Below are positions 1-9,525 of a DNA stretch of 64,000 nucleotides, piece by piece; the stretch's first letter is position 1, and each line of letters starts with the position of its first letter. The notes beneath the pieces are model-generated. The model did no database searches and was not told the DNA's origin. It saw only the letters and a list, made by a program, of their open reading frames with translations. The stretch comes from Iodobacter violaceini (lineage in GTDB: Bacteria; Pseudomonadota; Gammaproteobacteria; Burkholderiales; Chitinibacteraceae): the NCBI RefSeq assembly GCF_011601265.1, contig NZ_JAAOLX010000007.1, positions 1-64,000 of the forward strand. Direction: 5' to 3'. Both the position numbers and the translations under genes were made by a program.

Positions 1-392
1 TTACTAATGCAAGCACTTGTTTCGCTTCCGAATCAAGCACTCACACTCATCGACTGTATTTTTTTAAAGATCGTTTCGCTGCTTCTGCATCACTTCGTTT
101 CCGTGTGTGCTGCAGCGAGAGGCCGAAATATACGGGCCTTGCCGTACCAGGTCAACCACCACCAAGCAATAAAACCGTAGTAATACGCTAAGTTATTGAT
201 TTAGATAAGAAGCAATATCAACAAAAAACGTCGCATTTTCTGCAAAACAAAAACGTCGCGCTTAGCCCGCAGCGTTTTTACTCATGACCATGGCAAACTA
301 AACAGCCAAACGCCTTCATAAATTCAAATAGTGCCTCTTTGGTGCAGGCCTTTTTCAGCTTTTATTCTGACATTCTCACTTTTGCTTCACGT
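1..392. other. Edge region, no recognisable gene
   Basis: No reading frame on either strand looks like a known protein. The longest open stretches are short and lack a ribosome binding site. It lies downstream of the broken catalase gene on the minus strand, so decayed sequence is a reasonable guess. Confidence 0.4.
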
Positions 393-890
393 TCACATTG
401 CCAGAATTTTGGCCGCTGCAATGAATTGATCCGGCAGATGGCGATCAATGATGCCATCGCCGATAGCTAGTCCAGCCGCTTTGAACAAGGCATGGCCACC
501 ATGATCAACGCCTATTGCCTTTAAGTGGACATATGCATCACGCACAAAATCAATGGCGCGGTTGTCTTTGCTTAGTCTTGCTGCACCATCGTCGCCAAAC
601 AAAATGATGATGGCATCGGGCATCACAGAAGGTGTACCTGCGAGTTGCCTATCAACCATAAGGGTTGAACCATCGCTTAATAACTGCCTTGCCGATTTTT
701 TGCGCAACTACTTTTACCTTGCCCCCTGCCTTGATGACCACCTTGGCGCACGCATGGATACTCGCCTGATCTGATCCATAGTCGATAAGTCAGCCGACTC
801 TGGAAAGTTCAAATATAAAGACCGAAGCTATATGTGCTTGCTCATAAGCACTCTGGCTGAGATAGAACTGCCGGGGCTGACAATGAATAA
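393..890 (-). pseudogene. Catalase remnant (large-subunit type), broken
   Basis: Read on the minus strand, this translates into pieces of a heme catalase. A segment around 795-880 carries QFYLSQSAYEQAHIA and FELSRV, matching the end of the catalase core. A segment from about 789 down to 393 carries YGSDQ, AGGKVKVVAQKIG, LSDGST, LAGTPSV and DAYVHLKAIG, matching the C-terminal flavodoxin-like domain of large-subunit (HPII/KatE-type) catalases. Three lesions are visible: a TGA stop at 790-792 just after FELSRVG; a frame change near 675-690, where the match moves to another frame; and the apparent loss of the residues that normally separate core and C-terminal domain. The N-terminal heme domain is absent. 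The intact tail alone can be read as a 104-codon ORF from a TTG at 707, but it has no plausible start. Family assignment is by recognition of these segments. Confidence 0.75.
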
Positions 891-950
891 TTCTTAAGCC
901 CCATACCCAGGGTCAAGAAAGCTGGCGCGATATCGCAGGCTAAACTCCAC

Positions 951-1046
951 TCACGTCAGATGATTCTGTGTCTGACCCGTGCGTATCCAAACCGGCGTAG
1001 CCTCGGCTGACGTATCGAATGAAACAGGGAAAGAAAAGCGACTCAT
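951..1046 (-). CDS. Possible 31-residue ORF with good ribosome binding site
   Basis: An ATG at 1046 is preceded by TTAGGAGCC with about seven bases of spacing, a better ribosome site than many genes here have. The peptide begins MSRFSFPVSFDTS and ends after 31 residues. I do not recognise it. It may be a real small protein or the surviving head of a longer gene lost in the same decay that broke the neighbouring catalase. Confidence 0.2.
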   Translation of the reverse strand: MSRFSFPVSFDTSAEATPVWIRTGQTQNHLT

Positions 1047-1230
1047 GGAAGGCTCCTAAGATAAATCATGGCCAAGCGCAGAACGAGGATTAATTCTGAC
1101 CATTTCAGCCCATAGGAAAGCGCAAGCATGCTCTGTACGCTTCCCAACATAGCTAAAGGCGCATTCTTTCATTGGCCAGCAATGCCGCTAGTGGATCAGC
1201 GCCACAAAGAAAGATTCTTTGTACACAAAA

Positions 1231-1258
1231 AAACGCCGCGAGATAGCTCGCGGCGTTT
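1231..1258. terminator. Intrinsic terminator downstream of chitinase
   Basis: A perfect 12-bp stem (AAACGCCGCGAG with its complement) closes a 4-base ATAG loop. A- and T-runs on both sides let it work in either direction. It lies 33 bases past the chitinase stop. Confidence 0.85.
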
Positions 1259-1290
1259 TTATTACTTTATGGACTTAAATCACAGCTGAT

Positions 1291-4131
1291 TTAGCGTTTG
1301 ATTCCATACACTTTGCCATTTGGCAGGGTGATGGTGATATCGCTTGGCACAGTCAGCGGCATAAATACGCGCATGCCGATGGTGATGGTCTTACCTGCAC
1401 TAAAATCTGCTACACCCCAGCCTGATTCTTTCATCGCATAGGTCAGACGATGGAAGCCATCTGGCAGCCCCCCCACATTGCCTGTTTTTGTACCGGCGGT
1501 TGTCGCAGTCCAGGTGCCACCGCTATAGATATCCACTAAATTCTCTACGCCATTGCCTGCTGGTGGATCACTTGGCTTGAGGTATTGAACTTCAGAAGGA
1601 ATCAACGGTGTAGATGGTGCAACATTAAATGAAACCTTGGCACCGGTTAAGTCGACTGTTGAGTTGTTTTTCAACTTCAGGCCAATCGCAAGTGGATAGT
1701 TATCATCCCCCTTAGGCTTATAGCCAACCATATCAACCGAGACATCCAGCAAATCTGCCGGACGAACAAACTTCTCATCACCTGCTTTTGTGCCATAAGG
1801 TGCAGCTGCACGCATCTTCGTTGCTGCCAGTTTGGTCAGTGTGCTGCCCATGGAGTAATAACCCAGACCATTTTCTGATGGCTTGCTGTAGTCCCCTGCC
1901 ATTTCCCAGAACATGATACCGCCAGCGCCCTGATCAATTGCGTACTGAACTTTGGCAGCAAAAGACTGCTCGTTTTCAGTTGACAAGAACACTTTGGTGG
2001 TTGGATTCCACAACCAGGAAGCTTTAGCCACGTCGTCGTAGTTTTCCTGATATGTGCCACGCACTTTGGCTTCCGGACGGCTTTGGTCATGGCCATACTG
2101 AGTAAAGTAAGGCGCACTCAGACCATCACGCAGATTATTAACGTGCCACAGCGGGTTAACCCCTGCATACATTTCATTGCCATCCGCATCCCGGTCGAAC
2201 CAGAGATTATCAATCCCCTGAGCACCTAAACCGCAAGGTGCACCTGCTTTGGCGCTCAATGCATCCGGACCTAAATTACCACCCGTGCCGAGATAACATT
2301 TTTTCTGATCGGCCAGAGCAGAGATACCCCACAGACCATTGGTGCCGCCAGCTACATTTTGCGAACCACGGGTGTAATAAGGCAGACCGATATTAATACG
2401 ACCACCAGCAAGCGCGGTGCGGAAGTATTTATAAGCCCAGTCAATATTCAGATAGCCTTGCGAGTTGTAATAATGCGCATCGCCACCGGAGTAAATCTTG
2501 GCATCGGCGATCTCATTATCTTTACCTGTATCGTAGAGCGGTGCATTGTGCCCCACGAAGTGGTTCCATGCCCCGTGCAAGTCGTACGTCATCATATTGA
2601 CGTAATCCAAGTATTTAACAGCCTGCATGGCTTCCATGCCACGCAATAAATAGCCAGATGATGGGGACGCAATCGTCAGCATGTAGTACTTACCTTTTGC
2701 CGCCGCCGCCTTATCCAGCTCAGTACGCAATGTTTTGGTCAGGGCCATATAGCCTTTCCACAACTCACCACGGTGAGCGTTACCGATCTTCCAGTCTTCC
2801 GGATTACCCGCATCATTCATTGAGGTTGGATATTCATAATCCAGATCAATCCCGTCAAAACCATATTTTTCCAGGAAGGCAACAGCCGACTTAGCAAAAA
2901 TGTCGATCCGGTCCTGACGCACTGCGCCTGTTGCAGCATCGTTGGTCAGGGCATAGTAGCCACCGCTCACGGTACGGCCATCGGCATCGTTAAAATAACC
3001 GCCTGTTTCAGCCCAGCCACCCACTGACAGCAGCAGCTTCACCCCCTTAGGTGCGTTTTTGTGCAGCATATTAAAGTGGCCTTTGTACGGCAGGCTGTTA
3101 TCCAGCGCGTATTTAGGATCACCTTTTTTATCATCGAATGTGATGCCGACTGCGGAGTTTTTAGGGTCTGCTGTGTTACCAACCGAAACTTGCCAATTGC
3201 TATCAATATGCGCAAAAGCGTAATTGACGTGGGTAATGTCATTCCACGGGATATCCGCAGCCAGATAAGAATTAGGCCCGGAATTACGCCAGTTAGTGAA
3301 GTAGCCAATAGAGCGGCGTTTCATATTGTTTGGCAGCTTCTCACGGCCATTTACATCGTACACATCGCAATAAGGCACATTTGCAACGTCAGTGACCAAA
3401 CCTTCAGGCTGACAAGCAACACTTGGAGCTGGAGTAGGCACCGGGGTTGGAACTGGCGTTGGCACTGGGGTAGGAACCGGTGTTGGTACTGGCGTTGGCA
3501 CCGGAGTAGGAACCGGAGTAGGAACCGGTGTTGGTACTGGCGTTGGCACCGGAGTAGGGACCGGTGTTGGTACTGGTGTAGGAACCGGAGTAGGCGTAGA
3601 ACCGCAAGCTCCCAGATCCAGCCAAGGCTTACCTGCGCCTACATTGCTGGACGGCACATCGCCCTGAGTCCACCACTGCGCTTTATAGTTGCGACCTGCG
3701 TAGGTCACACTTTGGCCGCCCGAATAAGCGGTCGTTGACGACCATGCTAAGAAACAGCCAGCGGGAGTCGGTGCTGGTGTTGGAACCGGTGTTGGAACTG
3801 GCGTCGGCACTGGTGTCGGTACTGGCGTTGGCACAGGTGTTGGAACTGGTGTTGGCACCGGTGTTGGAACTGGTGTCGGTACTGGTGTTGGCACCGGTGT
3901 TGGAGCTGGCGTTGGTGTACCACCTGCAATCAACTCCCAAGGCCCCCACTGCTCAGCACCTGGCACATTGCCCTGAGTCCACCATTTAGCTTTCCAATCT
4001 TTCCCACCATAGCTTACGGTCTGCCCAGCAGTATATGTACCGGAAGCCGTCCACGCGGGTGCAGAAAACGCTTGGGCGGCAACAAAGGCGGCCGGAATGG
4101 CCGCCAGCATAAAGCGACTAAATTGCGACAT
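1291..4131 (-). CDS. Secreted GH18 chitinase with two chitin-binding modules
   Basis: Hydrolyses beta-1,4-N-acetylglucosamine linkages of chitin outside the cell. Order along the 946 residues: signal peptide (about 1-23); first CBM5/12-type module (about 25-70, with WKAKWWTQG); a PTPV-repeat linker (about 71-123); second CBM5/12 module (about 125-176, with YKAQWWTQG); a second PTPV linker (about 178-235); the GH18 barrel (about 265-740); and a C-terminal beta-rich domain of the kind found at the end of ChiA/ChiC-like enzymes (about 780-946). The catalytic signature DGIDLDYE lies at residues 426-433, with E433 as the proton donor and D426, D429 and D431 in place, so it should be active. The ATG at 4131 is preceded by GGAG. 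It is a single gene with its own terminator. The repeat linkers are almost pure dodecanucleotide repeats and should be length-variable. Confidence 0.95.
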   Translation of the reverse strand: MSQFSRFMLAAIPAAFVAAQAFSAPAWTASGTYTAGQTVSYGGKDWKAKWWTQGNVPGAEQWGPWELIAGGTPTPAPTPVPTPVPTPVPTPVPTPVPTPVPTPVPTPVPTPVPTPVPTPAPTPAGCFLAWSSTTAYSGGQSVTYAGRNYKAQWWTQGDVPSSNVGAGKPWLDLGACGSTPTPVPTPVPTPVPTPVPTPVPTPVPTPVPTPVPTPVPTPVPTPVPTPVPTPVPTPAPSVACQPEGLVTDVANVPYCDVYDVNGREKLPNNMKRRSIGYFTNWRNSGPNSYLAADIPWNDITHVNYAFAHIDSNWQVSVGNTADPKNSAVGITFDDKKGDPKYALDNSLPYKGHFNMLHKNAPKGVKLLLSVGGWAETGGYFNDADGRTVSGGYYALTNDAATGAVRQDRIDIFAKSAVAFLEKYGFDGIDLDYEYPTSMNDAGNPEDWKIGNAHRGELWKGYMALTKTLRTELDKAAAAKGKYYMLTIASPSSGYLLRGMEAMQAVKYLDYVNMMTYDLHGAWNHFVGHNAPLYDTGKDNEIADAKIYSGGDAHYYNSQGYLNIDWAYKYFRTALAGGRINIGLPYYTRGSQNVAGGTNGLWGISALADQKKCYLGTGGNLGPDALSAKAGAPCGLGAQGIDNLWFDRDADGNEMYAGVNPLWHVNNLRDGLSAPYFTQYGHDQSRPEAKVRGTYQENYDDVAKASWLWNPTTKVFLSTENEQSFAAKVQYAIDQGAGGIMFWEMAGDYSKPSENGLGYYSMGSTLTKLAATKMRAAAPYGTKAGDEKFVRPADLLDVSVDMVGYKPKGDDNYPLAIGLKLKNNSTVDLTGAKVSFNVAPSTPLIPSEVQYLKPSDPPAGNGVENLVDIYSGGTWTATTAGTKTGNVGGLPDGFHRLTYAMKESGWGVADFSAGKTITIGMRVFMPLTVPSDITITLPNGKVYGIKR
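3427..3600 (-). repeat. PTPV-coding tandem repeat (second chitinase linker)
   Basis: About fourteen tandem 12-base units coding Pro-Thr-Pro-Val. Units differ mainly at third positions (ACT/ACC and GTT/GTA choices). The repeat joins the second chitin-binding module to the catalytic domain. Repeat number is expected to change by slippage without breaking the frame. Confidence 0.85.
3763..3920 (-). repeat. PTPV-coding tandem repeat (first chitinase linker)
   Basis: About a dozen tandem 12-base units with the same Pro-Thr-Pro-Val coding content as the second linker, placed between the two chitin-binding modules. The two arrays are close enough in sequence to recombine with each other, which would delete the second binding module in frame. 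Confidence 0.85.
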
Positions 4132-4805
4132 AGTTTTAAGTCTCCATCCATCTTATGAATTGGCGTTATCTGTCAGTATCAAGTGGTATTGATGCTGCAA
4201 ATACGGATCTATTGTTTTTGTAATAATTACGTAAGAATATCGTTCGCAGAATACTTCTGAAAACAACTAAATAATACGTAGCTGTGATTAGCCACCAGCG
4301 TATTTACCATGTCAATAGCCTCTTCTCTGCACATCAGCAGAAAAAACAAACTGCTTCTGCCCCGATATGCAGAAACTACACGACCCATCACTTTTCTTTT
4401 AATTCCATCCAACACATAGAAACGTAACAAACTGATTTTTATTAACAATTCAAACAAAAAAACCATACAACAAAGAAAATGACATTCAGTTCATGTAGTA
4501 ATCAATCGACACCGTATGTAGTTTAAATCAGAAAAAAAGAGGTTTTTTTGATACAGAGCTTGCCGCAGCCAGCGTTAACCCCTGATAAAACACTTGAAAT
4601 ACTTTCCCAATTCTTTCGTTGGTTGTTGCTTCGGATGGGCAACACCATCCCCGCAAAACTTCTTACAAAAATCAGTAATTTCTTATGAATGGACTTAAAA
4701 AAAGTTCCTAAGTGGACCTATACAAAAAGCGATTGTGATCAATACCTTGCTGATCTGCGCTGCATCTGATAGAAACCGAACTGACTCTTTGACCTGCCAT
4801 TCATT
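4132..4805. other. Divergent intergenic region, chitinase / QueD-like
   Basis: AT-rich, 674 bases between two divergent genes, so it must hold both promoters. A 79-codon ORF on the minus strand (4227-4466) has no ribosome binding site and no recognisable motif and was not called. I could not assign specific promoter boxes or a chitin-response operator. Confidence 0.5.
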
Positions 4806-5402
4806 ATGCTAATTCGTAAACTGTTTAAATTTGAAAACGCGCATATCGTGCGCAACTGCTCCAGCGAGCGCTGCCGCAGCTCGATTCACGGGCATAGTTA
4901 CCGTGTTGAAGTACTGCTGGAGGCAAATGCACTGGATCATGGCCAGATGGTTTATGACTTTGGCCTGATGAAAGGCACGATCCGCGATGTAATCGATGCC
5001 TTTGATCACGCGGTGTGTTTTTGGGATAAAGACGACGCGGAATATATCCGCCTGTGCAAACAATTCTCCACCCGCTGGATTGCGATGCCGGTATCGCCAT
5101 CTGCCGAGCAATTTTCCCGCATGTTTTTTGTGATTATTGATGCCCTGTTGCAGCAGACAGTAATGGCCAATGGTGAAGCCGATGTCACTCTCCACTCCGT
5201 CATCGCCCACGAAACCGATACCGGCTATGCGCAAGCTTTCCGAGCCGATGCCATCAATGAACGCATGGGCATTATTCGTCTGGAAGATGTGGTGTTTTCA
5301 GAGCAGTGCCAGGCTGAATGGAAAGATCCTGAAATGTATAAAAAGCTGCTCGACGGCCAGCGGTTTATTAACCCGGCAGTACCCAGACAAGTTGAAATCT
5401 GA
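4806..5402 (+). CDS. queD: 6-pyruvoyl-tetrahydropterin synthase / QueD-family protein
   Basis: Family members convert dihydroneopterin triphosphate to 6-carboxytetrahydropterin, an early step of queuosine synthesis, or make related pterins. The zinc-binding histidines are visible: FENAH (H13) and HGHSY (H28, H30). FDHAV and SAEQF correspond to the later DH and AE motifs. At 198 residues it is longer than the about 120-residue E. coli enzyme, with extra sequence in the middle and a C-terminal tail, as in the longer QueD-like proteins of several proteobacteria. The ATG at 4806 has a weak ribosome site. It stands alone, with a strong shared terminator behind it. QueD is the most likely role; another pterin reaction cannot be excluded. 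Confidence 0.8.
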   Translation: MLIRKLFKFENAHIVRNCSSERCRSSIHGHSYRVEVLLEANALDHGQMVYDFGLMKGTIRDVIDAFDHAVCFWDKDDAEYIRLCKQFSTRWIAMPVSPSAEQFSRMFFVIIDALLQQTVMANGEADVTLHSVIAHETDTGYAQAFRADAINERMGIIRLEDVVFSEQCQAEWKDPEMYKKLLDGQRFINPAVPRQVEI

Positions 5403-5430
5403 GCATTTATGCCTCAAATCAGCAGCAAGT

Positions 5431-5460
5431 AAAAAGCGCGGCCCATGGGCCGCGCTTTTT
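5431..5460. terminator. Bidirectional intrinsic terminator between queD and kup
   Basis: A perfect 30-base palindrome with a GCGCGGCCC core flanked by A5 and T7 runs. It sits between two convergent genes and can end transcription from both sides. Confidence 0.95.
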
Positions 5461-5484
5461 TTGATCTGAGCGAGGAAAGAGCGA

Positions 5485-7380
5485 TTAAATCTCTACCTGC
5501 ATCCCCATCTCAACCACCCGGTTGGGCGGGATCTTAAAGAAGTTAGTCGCACGCGTTGCATTACGGCTCATGATGCTGAAGAGATTTCTGCGCCACCAGC
5601 TCATCGCAGGATATTTAGCCTCGACAATAGTTTCCCTCGAAAGGAAATAAGAGGTCTGCATGCTGTCAAACACCAGCTCTGGCTGTAATTGCTCTACCTG
5701 AGCCAAAATAGCCGGCACGCTTGGCTCTTCTTTAAAGCCGTATGTGGCAATAATCTGGCAGAAGCTCTCACCTAATTTACGTACCACCACCCGCTCTCTG
5801 GCTGCGACATAAGGAATATCTGTTGTCAGCACGGTCATAAACACCACGCGCTCGTGCAGCACTTTATTGTGTTTCAGATTATGCAGAAGAGCATGCGGCA
5901 CCGAATCGGTACTCGCCGTCATAAAAATAGCAGTGCCTTCCACGCGCTGTGGCGGGCTTGCTTCCAGGGCTTCTACAAAACCAGCCAGAGGCAGCTCACC
6001 ATCGTGCATACGCTCACTCAAGAGCTTGCGACCGTACTTCCATGTTGTCAGCAAAGCAAACACCATCAGCCCGATCATCAGCGGGAACCAGCCGCCTTCG
6101 TGCAATTTAAGTAAATTGGCAGAGAAAAAGGCGAGATCAATGACCAGCAAGAACGATAGAACAAACCAGATCAGCAAGCGATTCACTCGTGATGCATCAC
6201 GCCCCAGCACAATAAATGCCAGTAACGTGGTAATGACCATTGTGCAAGTTACGGCAAAACCATAAGCCGCAGCCAGATTGCTGGAGGTGCGGAATGCCAG
6301 CACCAGCAGAATCACTGAAACCAGAAGAAACCAGTTAATTTGCGGGATATAAATCTGACCAATCTCATTCTCGGATGTATGCTGGATATCCATACGCGGG
6401 CAAAAGCCCAACTGCACAGCCTGGCTGGTCATCGAATACGCACCGGATATCACCGCTTGCGATGCAATCACTGTAGCGCAGGTTGCCAGCACCACCAGCG
6501 GCGCTAAAGCCCATGCGGGAGCCATCAGAAAAAATGGATTCTTAATAGCCTCCGGGCTGTGTAAAAGCAAAGCCCCCTGGCCAAAATAATTTAAGACCAG
6601 CGCAGGCAGCACCAGTAAGAACCATGCATAGCGGATAGCAGGCCGGCCAAAGTGCCCCATATCTGCGTACAACGCCTCAGCACCTGTCAGAGACAGCACC
6701 ACAGCCCCCAGCAACACAAAAGCCAAACCGGGCTCTGCCGCAAAAAAATGTACTGCATGAATTGGATTCATCGCAGCCAGCACGTCCGGAGATTTAATGA
6801 TATTCCAAATACCAAGCGCTGCAAGGATGGTAAACCAGACCAACATAATCGGGCCAAACAGCTTACCAATGCTGGCGGTGCCCCTTGCCTGCATCATAAA
6901 CAATGCAATCAGAACAATAATGGTGACGGGAATAATATAGGCATCCAGCTGATGCGAAATCACACCAATCCCTTCTAAGGCTGAGAGCACCGATACCGCA
7001 GGGGTAATCATGCTGTCACCGTAGAACAGGGCGGCTCCAAAGAGGCCAAGACCCACAATGATCGCGTATTTTCTTGACCCGGGGGCTGCAGAGCGCAGTG
7101 CTAAAGCCATGAGGGACAACACGCCGCCTTCGCCACGGTTATCCGCACGCAAAATGAAAACAACGTATTTCAAAGACACGACCAGCATCAGCCCCCAAAA
7201 AATCAGGGATAAGATGCCCAGAACATTAAAAGCAGACAGAGTCAGCTCTGCGTGGTTAAAACATTCTTTAAGTGTATAGAGCGGGCTGGTACCAATATCG
7301 CCATAAACGACACCGATCGCTCCGATGGCCAAACCGGCTATTTTTTTTGGATCGCGATCCAAACTTGATGCTGAAGACAT
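5485..7380 (-). CDS. kup: Kup low-affinity potassium transporter
   Basis: Proton-coupled potassium uptake through the inner membrane. The 631 residues start with the KUP/HAK/KT signature region (GAIGVVYGDIGTSPLY at about 18-33), continue with about twelve hydrophobic segments to residue 440, and end in a cytoplasmic tail of about 190 residues. Length is typical (E. coli 622). It follows ampD by 32 bases on the same strand and may be co-transcribed with it. The terminator at 5431-5460 ends the unit. Confidence 0.97.
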   Translation of the reverse strand: MSSASSLDRDPKKIAGLAIGAIGVVYGDIGTSPLYTLKECFNHAELTLSAFNVLGILSLIFWGLMLVVSLKYVVFILRADNRGEGGVLSLMALALRSAAPGSRKYAIIVGLGLFGAALFYGDSMITPAVSVLSALEGIGVISHQLDAYIIPVTIIVLIALFMMQARGTASIGKLFGPIMLVWFTILAALGIWNIIKSPDVLAAMNPIHAVHFFAAEPGLAFVLLGAVVLSLTGAEALYADMGHFGRPAIRYAWFLLVLPALVLNYFGQGALLLHSPEAIKNPFFLMAPAWALAPLVVLATCATVIASQAVISGAYSMTSQAVQLGFCPRMDIQHTSENEIGQIYIPQINWFLLVSVILLVLAFRTSSNLAAAYGFAVTCTMVITTLLAFIVLGRDASRVNRLLIWFVLSFLLVIDLAFFSANLLKLHEGGWFPLMIGLMVFALLTTWKYGRKLLSERMHDGELPLAGFVEALEASPPQRVEGTAIFMTASTDSVPHALLHNLKHNKVLHERVVFMTVLTTDIPYVAARERVVVRKLGESFCQIIATYGFKEEPSVPAILAQVEQLQPELVFDSMQTSYFLSRETIVEAKYPAMSWWRRNLFSIMSRNATRATNFFKIPPNRVVEMGMQVEI

Positions 7381-7412
7381 ATTTTATTGTGGCCTAACAG
7401 AAGGTCGGCGGA

Positions 7413-7991
7413 TTATAACGCTGGCTTTTGCAAAACAGCTGACTTTTTGGACAAATCTTGCGGCAGTGCAATACGACTCCAATCAAAAAAAGGCCCGGGA
7501 TCGCTTTTTCTATCCGGTGCAATCTGGCTGTGCCCCAGCAAATGCTCTATTGGGTATTCTGCCGCTAAAACTTTGAGCAGCGCGTTTAGCTGCTGATACT
7601 GAGCGGCTTCAAACGGCACAAAATCAGAGCCTTCCAGCTCGATGCCTATCGAAAAATCATTACAACGCTCCCTCCCCTGCCAGCTGGAAACACCGGCATG
7701 CCAAGCTCTTTTTGAGCAGGGGACAAATTGCAACAACTCCCCATTGCGACGAATCAGAAAATGAGCTGACACCCGTAGCTCAGACAACTCACCATATGAC
7801 GGATGTTTGCCAGCATCCAGGGAATTCGTAAACAAACGCTCAATATCATCCCCCCCAAAGGGCTGGCCCGGAGGCAAATGAATATTGTGAATCACCACCA
7901 TATCCACGGCCATCCCGGGAGCGCGGGCATCGCAATTGGGGCTGTGCACAATACGAGCCTGATTACACCAGCCTTGCGCATCAAAATGCAT
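7413..7991 (-). CDS. ampD: 1,6-anhydro-N-acetylmuramyl-L-alanine amidase AmpD
   Basis: Cytosolic zinc amidase of peptidoglycan recycling; it cleaves the peptide from anhydro-MurNAc and so keeps AmpC-type beta-lactamase induction low where AmpR exists. The amidase_2 fold is evident: VIHNIH near residue 34, the central HFLI...W block, and the C-terminal GHSQIAPDRKSDPGP with the remaining zinc ligands. Length of 192 is typical. The ATG at 7991 follows an AAGGAAG ribosome site. It lies between pilR and kup on the same strand; no ampR or ampC is in the window. Confidence 0.95.
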   Translation of the reverse strand: MHFDAQGWCNQARIVHSPNCDARAPGMAVDMVVIHNIHLPPGQPFGGDDIERLFTNSLDAGKHPSYGELSELRVSAHFLIRRNGELLQFVPCSKRAWHAGVSSWQGRERCNDFSIGIELEGSDFVPFEAAQYQQLNALLKVLAAEYPIEHLLGHSQIAPDRKSDPGPFFDWSRIALPQDLSKKSAVLQKPAL

Positions 7992-8046
7992 GTTTTACTT
8001 CCTTATCCGGCTTACAGTCCGTAGGGCGCGCCTGGTAACGCATCAA

Positions 8047-9396
8047 TCACTGAATTCCCAGCCGGTCTAAGCGATAACGCAGGCTGCGAAACGTGAGGCC
8101 CAGTATTTTAGCGGCCTGAGTACGATTAAAACGTGTTTTTTCAAGCGCCTCTAAAATCACCTGCTTTTCTACCCTGTCCAGGTAATCCTGCAAGGGAAAT
8201 TTATCCCCCAAATCCAGCCCTTCTTCAACCTCATGATCACTCAGGCTGAGCTGTAAATCGGCTGCCGTAATCGCATGGCCATCGGCCAGCGCCAAAGCCC
8301 GCTCCAGTACGTTTTCCAGCTCGCGCACATTACCGGGAAAATCGTAACGCTGCAGTGCAGTGAGCGCATCAGGCGCAAAATCAGGTAATTTTTGCCCGTT
8401 TAATTTTGCCACCCGCGCTAAAACATGCCGGGCAATCACTAAAACATCGCTGCCCATTTCCCTTAAGGCGGGCATACGCAGCTCAATCACATTCAGCCGG
8501 TAATATAAATCCTGCCTGAAACGCCCCGCTTCCACACACTGACTCAGACTTTGATGCGTGGCAGAGATAATCCGCACATCCAGCGCCTCCTCAACGGTGG
8601 CGCCTAATTTTCTCACCTTACGTTCCTGAATAACCCGCAATAATTTAACCTGCATGGCAAGCGGAAGATCCGCCACTTCATCCAAAAACAAAGTGCCACT
8701 ATTAGCGGCATGAAAGAAACCATCCCGGTCTTCATTTGCGCCAGTAAAAGCCCCTTTTTTATGCCCGAAAAACTCGCTTTCCATGAGATTTTCCGGGATA
8801 GCGCCGCAATTTACCGCCACAAAAGGCTGCTTGGCACGGCTGGAGCTGGCATGAATCAGACGTGCAGCCCGTTCTTTGCCTGAGCCGGACTCCCCTGTGA
8901 CATAAACAGGAGCCTGGCTTTTGGCTAATTTAGCAATCAGCTCTAACGTATGCTGCATGGCCGCCGACTCACCCAATAAAGGACGGTCACTCGCCTGGGA
9001 TGCCGGCATATCGTCAAGCGCTAAGGCAGATTTCACCAATAAACGCAGCTGATCCAGGGCAACCGGCTTAGCCAGATAATCAAATGCGCCCGCTTTGAGC
9101 GCGGCCACGGCATTATCTGTACTGCCATAGGCAGTAATCACCGCGACAGGCACATCCATTTCTTTATCCTGAATATGGCGAATAATTTCCAGACCCTCCC
9201 CATCCGGCATACGCATATCCGTCAGGCACAGGTCATACGCTACGTTATCCAGCCGGGCACAGGCATCCTTAACGCCATAGGCACAATCAACTTCTAAGCC
9301 CATTTTGATCAGCGTAAGCTCAAGCAGCTCAGCAAGATCATGCTCATCATCCACCACCAATACACGTTTACTGTTTTTATTGATTTTTTTAGCCAT
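8047..9396 (-). CDS. pilR: Sigma-54-dependent response regulator PilR
   Basis: NtrC-family activator that, with PilS, usually drives pilA transcription from a sigma-54 promoter. Domain order: receiver domain (about 8-122, phospho-acceptor Asp in LTDMRMP); AAA+ domain (about 140-365, Walker A GESGSGKE, GAFTGA loop for sigma-54 contact, LFLDEV Walker B); and a Fis-type HTH at the C-terminus (NRTQAAKILGLTFRSLRYRL). The ATG at 9396 was preferred over the GTG two codons upstream because CAGGAGTGGTA gives it a proper ribosome site. The sensor kinase gene lies directly upstream. No pilin gene is in the window, so PilR rather than another NtrC paralogue rests on pairing and similarity. Confidence 0.9.
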   Translation of the reverse strand: MAKKINKNSKRVLVVDDEHDLAELLELTLIKMGLEVDCAYGVKDACARLDNVAYDLCLTDMRMPDGEGLEIIRHIQDKEMDVPVAVITAYGSTDNAVAALKAGAFDYLAKPVALDQLRLLVKSALALDDMPASQASDRPLLGESAAMQHTLELIAKLAKSQAPVYVTGESGSGKERAARLIHASSSRAKQPFVAVNCGAIPENLMESEFFGHKKGAFTGANEDRDGFFHAANSGTLFLDEVADLPLAMQVKLLRVIQERKVRKLGATVEEALDVRIISATHQSLSQCVEAGRFRQDLYYRLNVIELRMPALREMGSDVLVIARHVLARVAKLNGQKLPDFAPDALTALQRYDFPGNVRELENVLERALALADGHAITAADLQLSLSDHEVEEGLDLGDKFPLQDYLDRVEKQVILEALEKTRFNRTQAAKILGLTFRSLRYRLDRLGIQ

Positions 9397-9494
9397 TACC
9401 ACTCCTGACGCACAACAAGCCGCAGATTTTAGGGTACTAAAATGACTCTGGCGATCAGCCCAAGGCAGAACCCCATATTACAGAGAAGAAAAGG

Positions 9495-9513
9495 CCCGCC
9501 CTCCGGGGACGGG
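9495..9513 (-). terminator. Possible hairpin between pilS and pilR
   Basis: A CCCGCCC arm pairs with GGGACGGG with one bulged base; on the minus strand it is followed by a pyrimidine-rich CCTTTTCTTCTC. It could reduce read-through from pilS into pilR. No long U run, so weak. Confidence 0.3.
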
Positions 9514-9525
9514 AGCACAATCCGC

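Noticed and set aside
3427-3920. Tandem repeats that could suggest a CRISPR array
   Set aside because: Units are 12 bases with no spacers and encode a Pro-Thr-Pro-Val linker in frame. No cas genes are present.
3061-3989. Repetitive ORFs on both strands across the chitinase linkers
   Set aside because: They are other-frame readings of the PTPV-coding repeats; the chitinase frame explains the sequence fully.
4227-4466. 79-codon ORF between chitinase and queD
   Set aside because: AT-rich sequence with no ribosome site and no recognisable motif.
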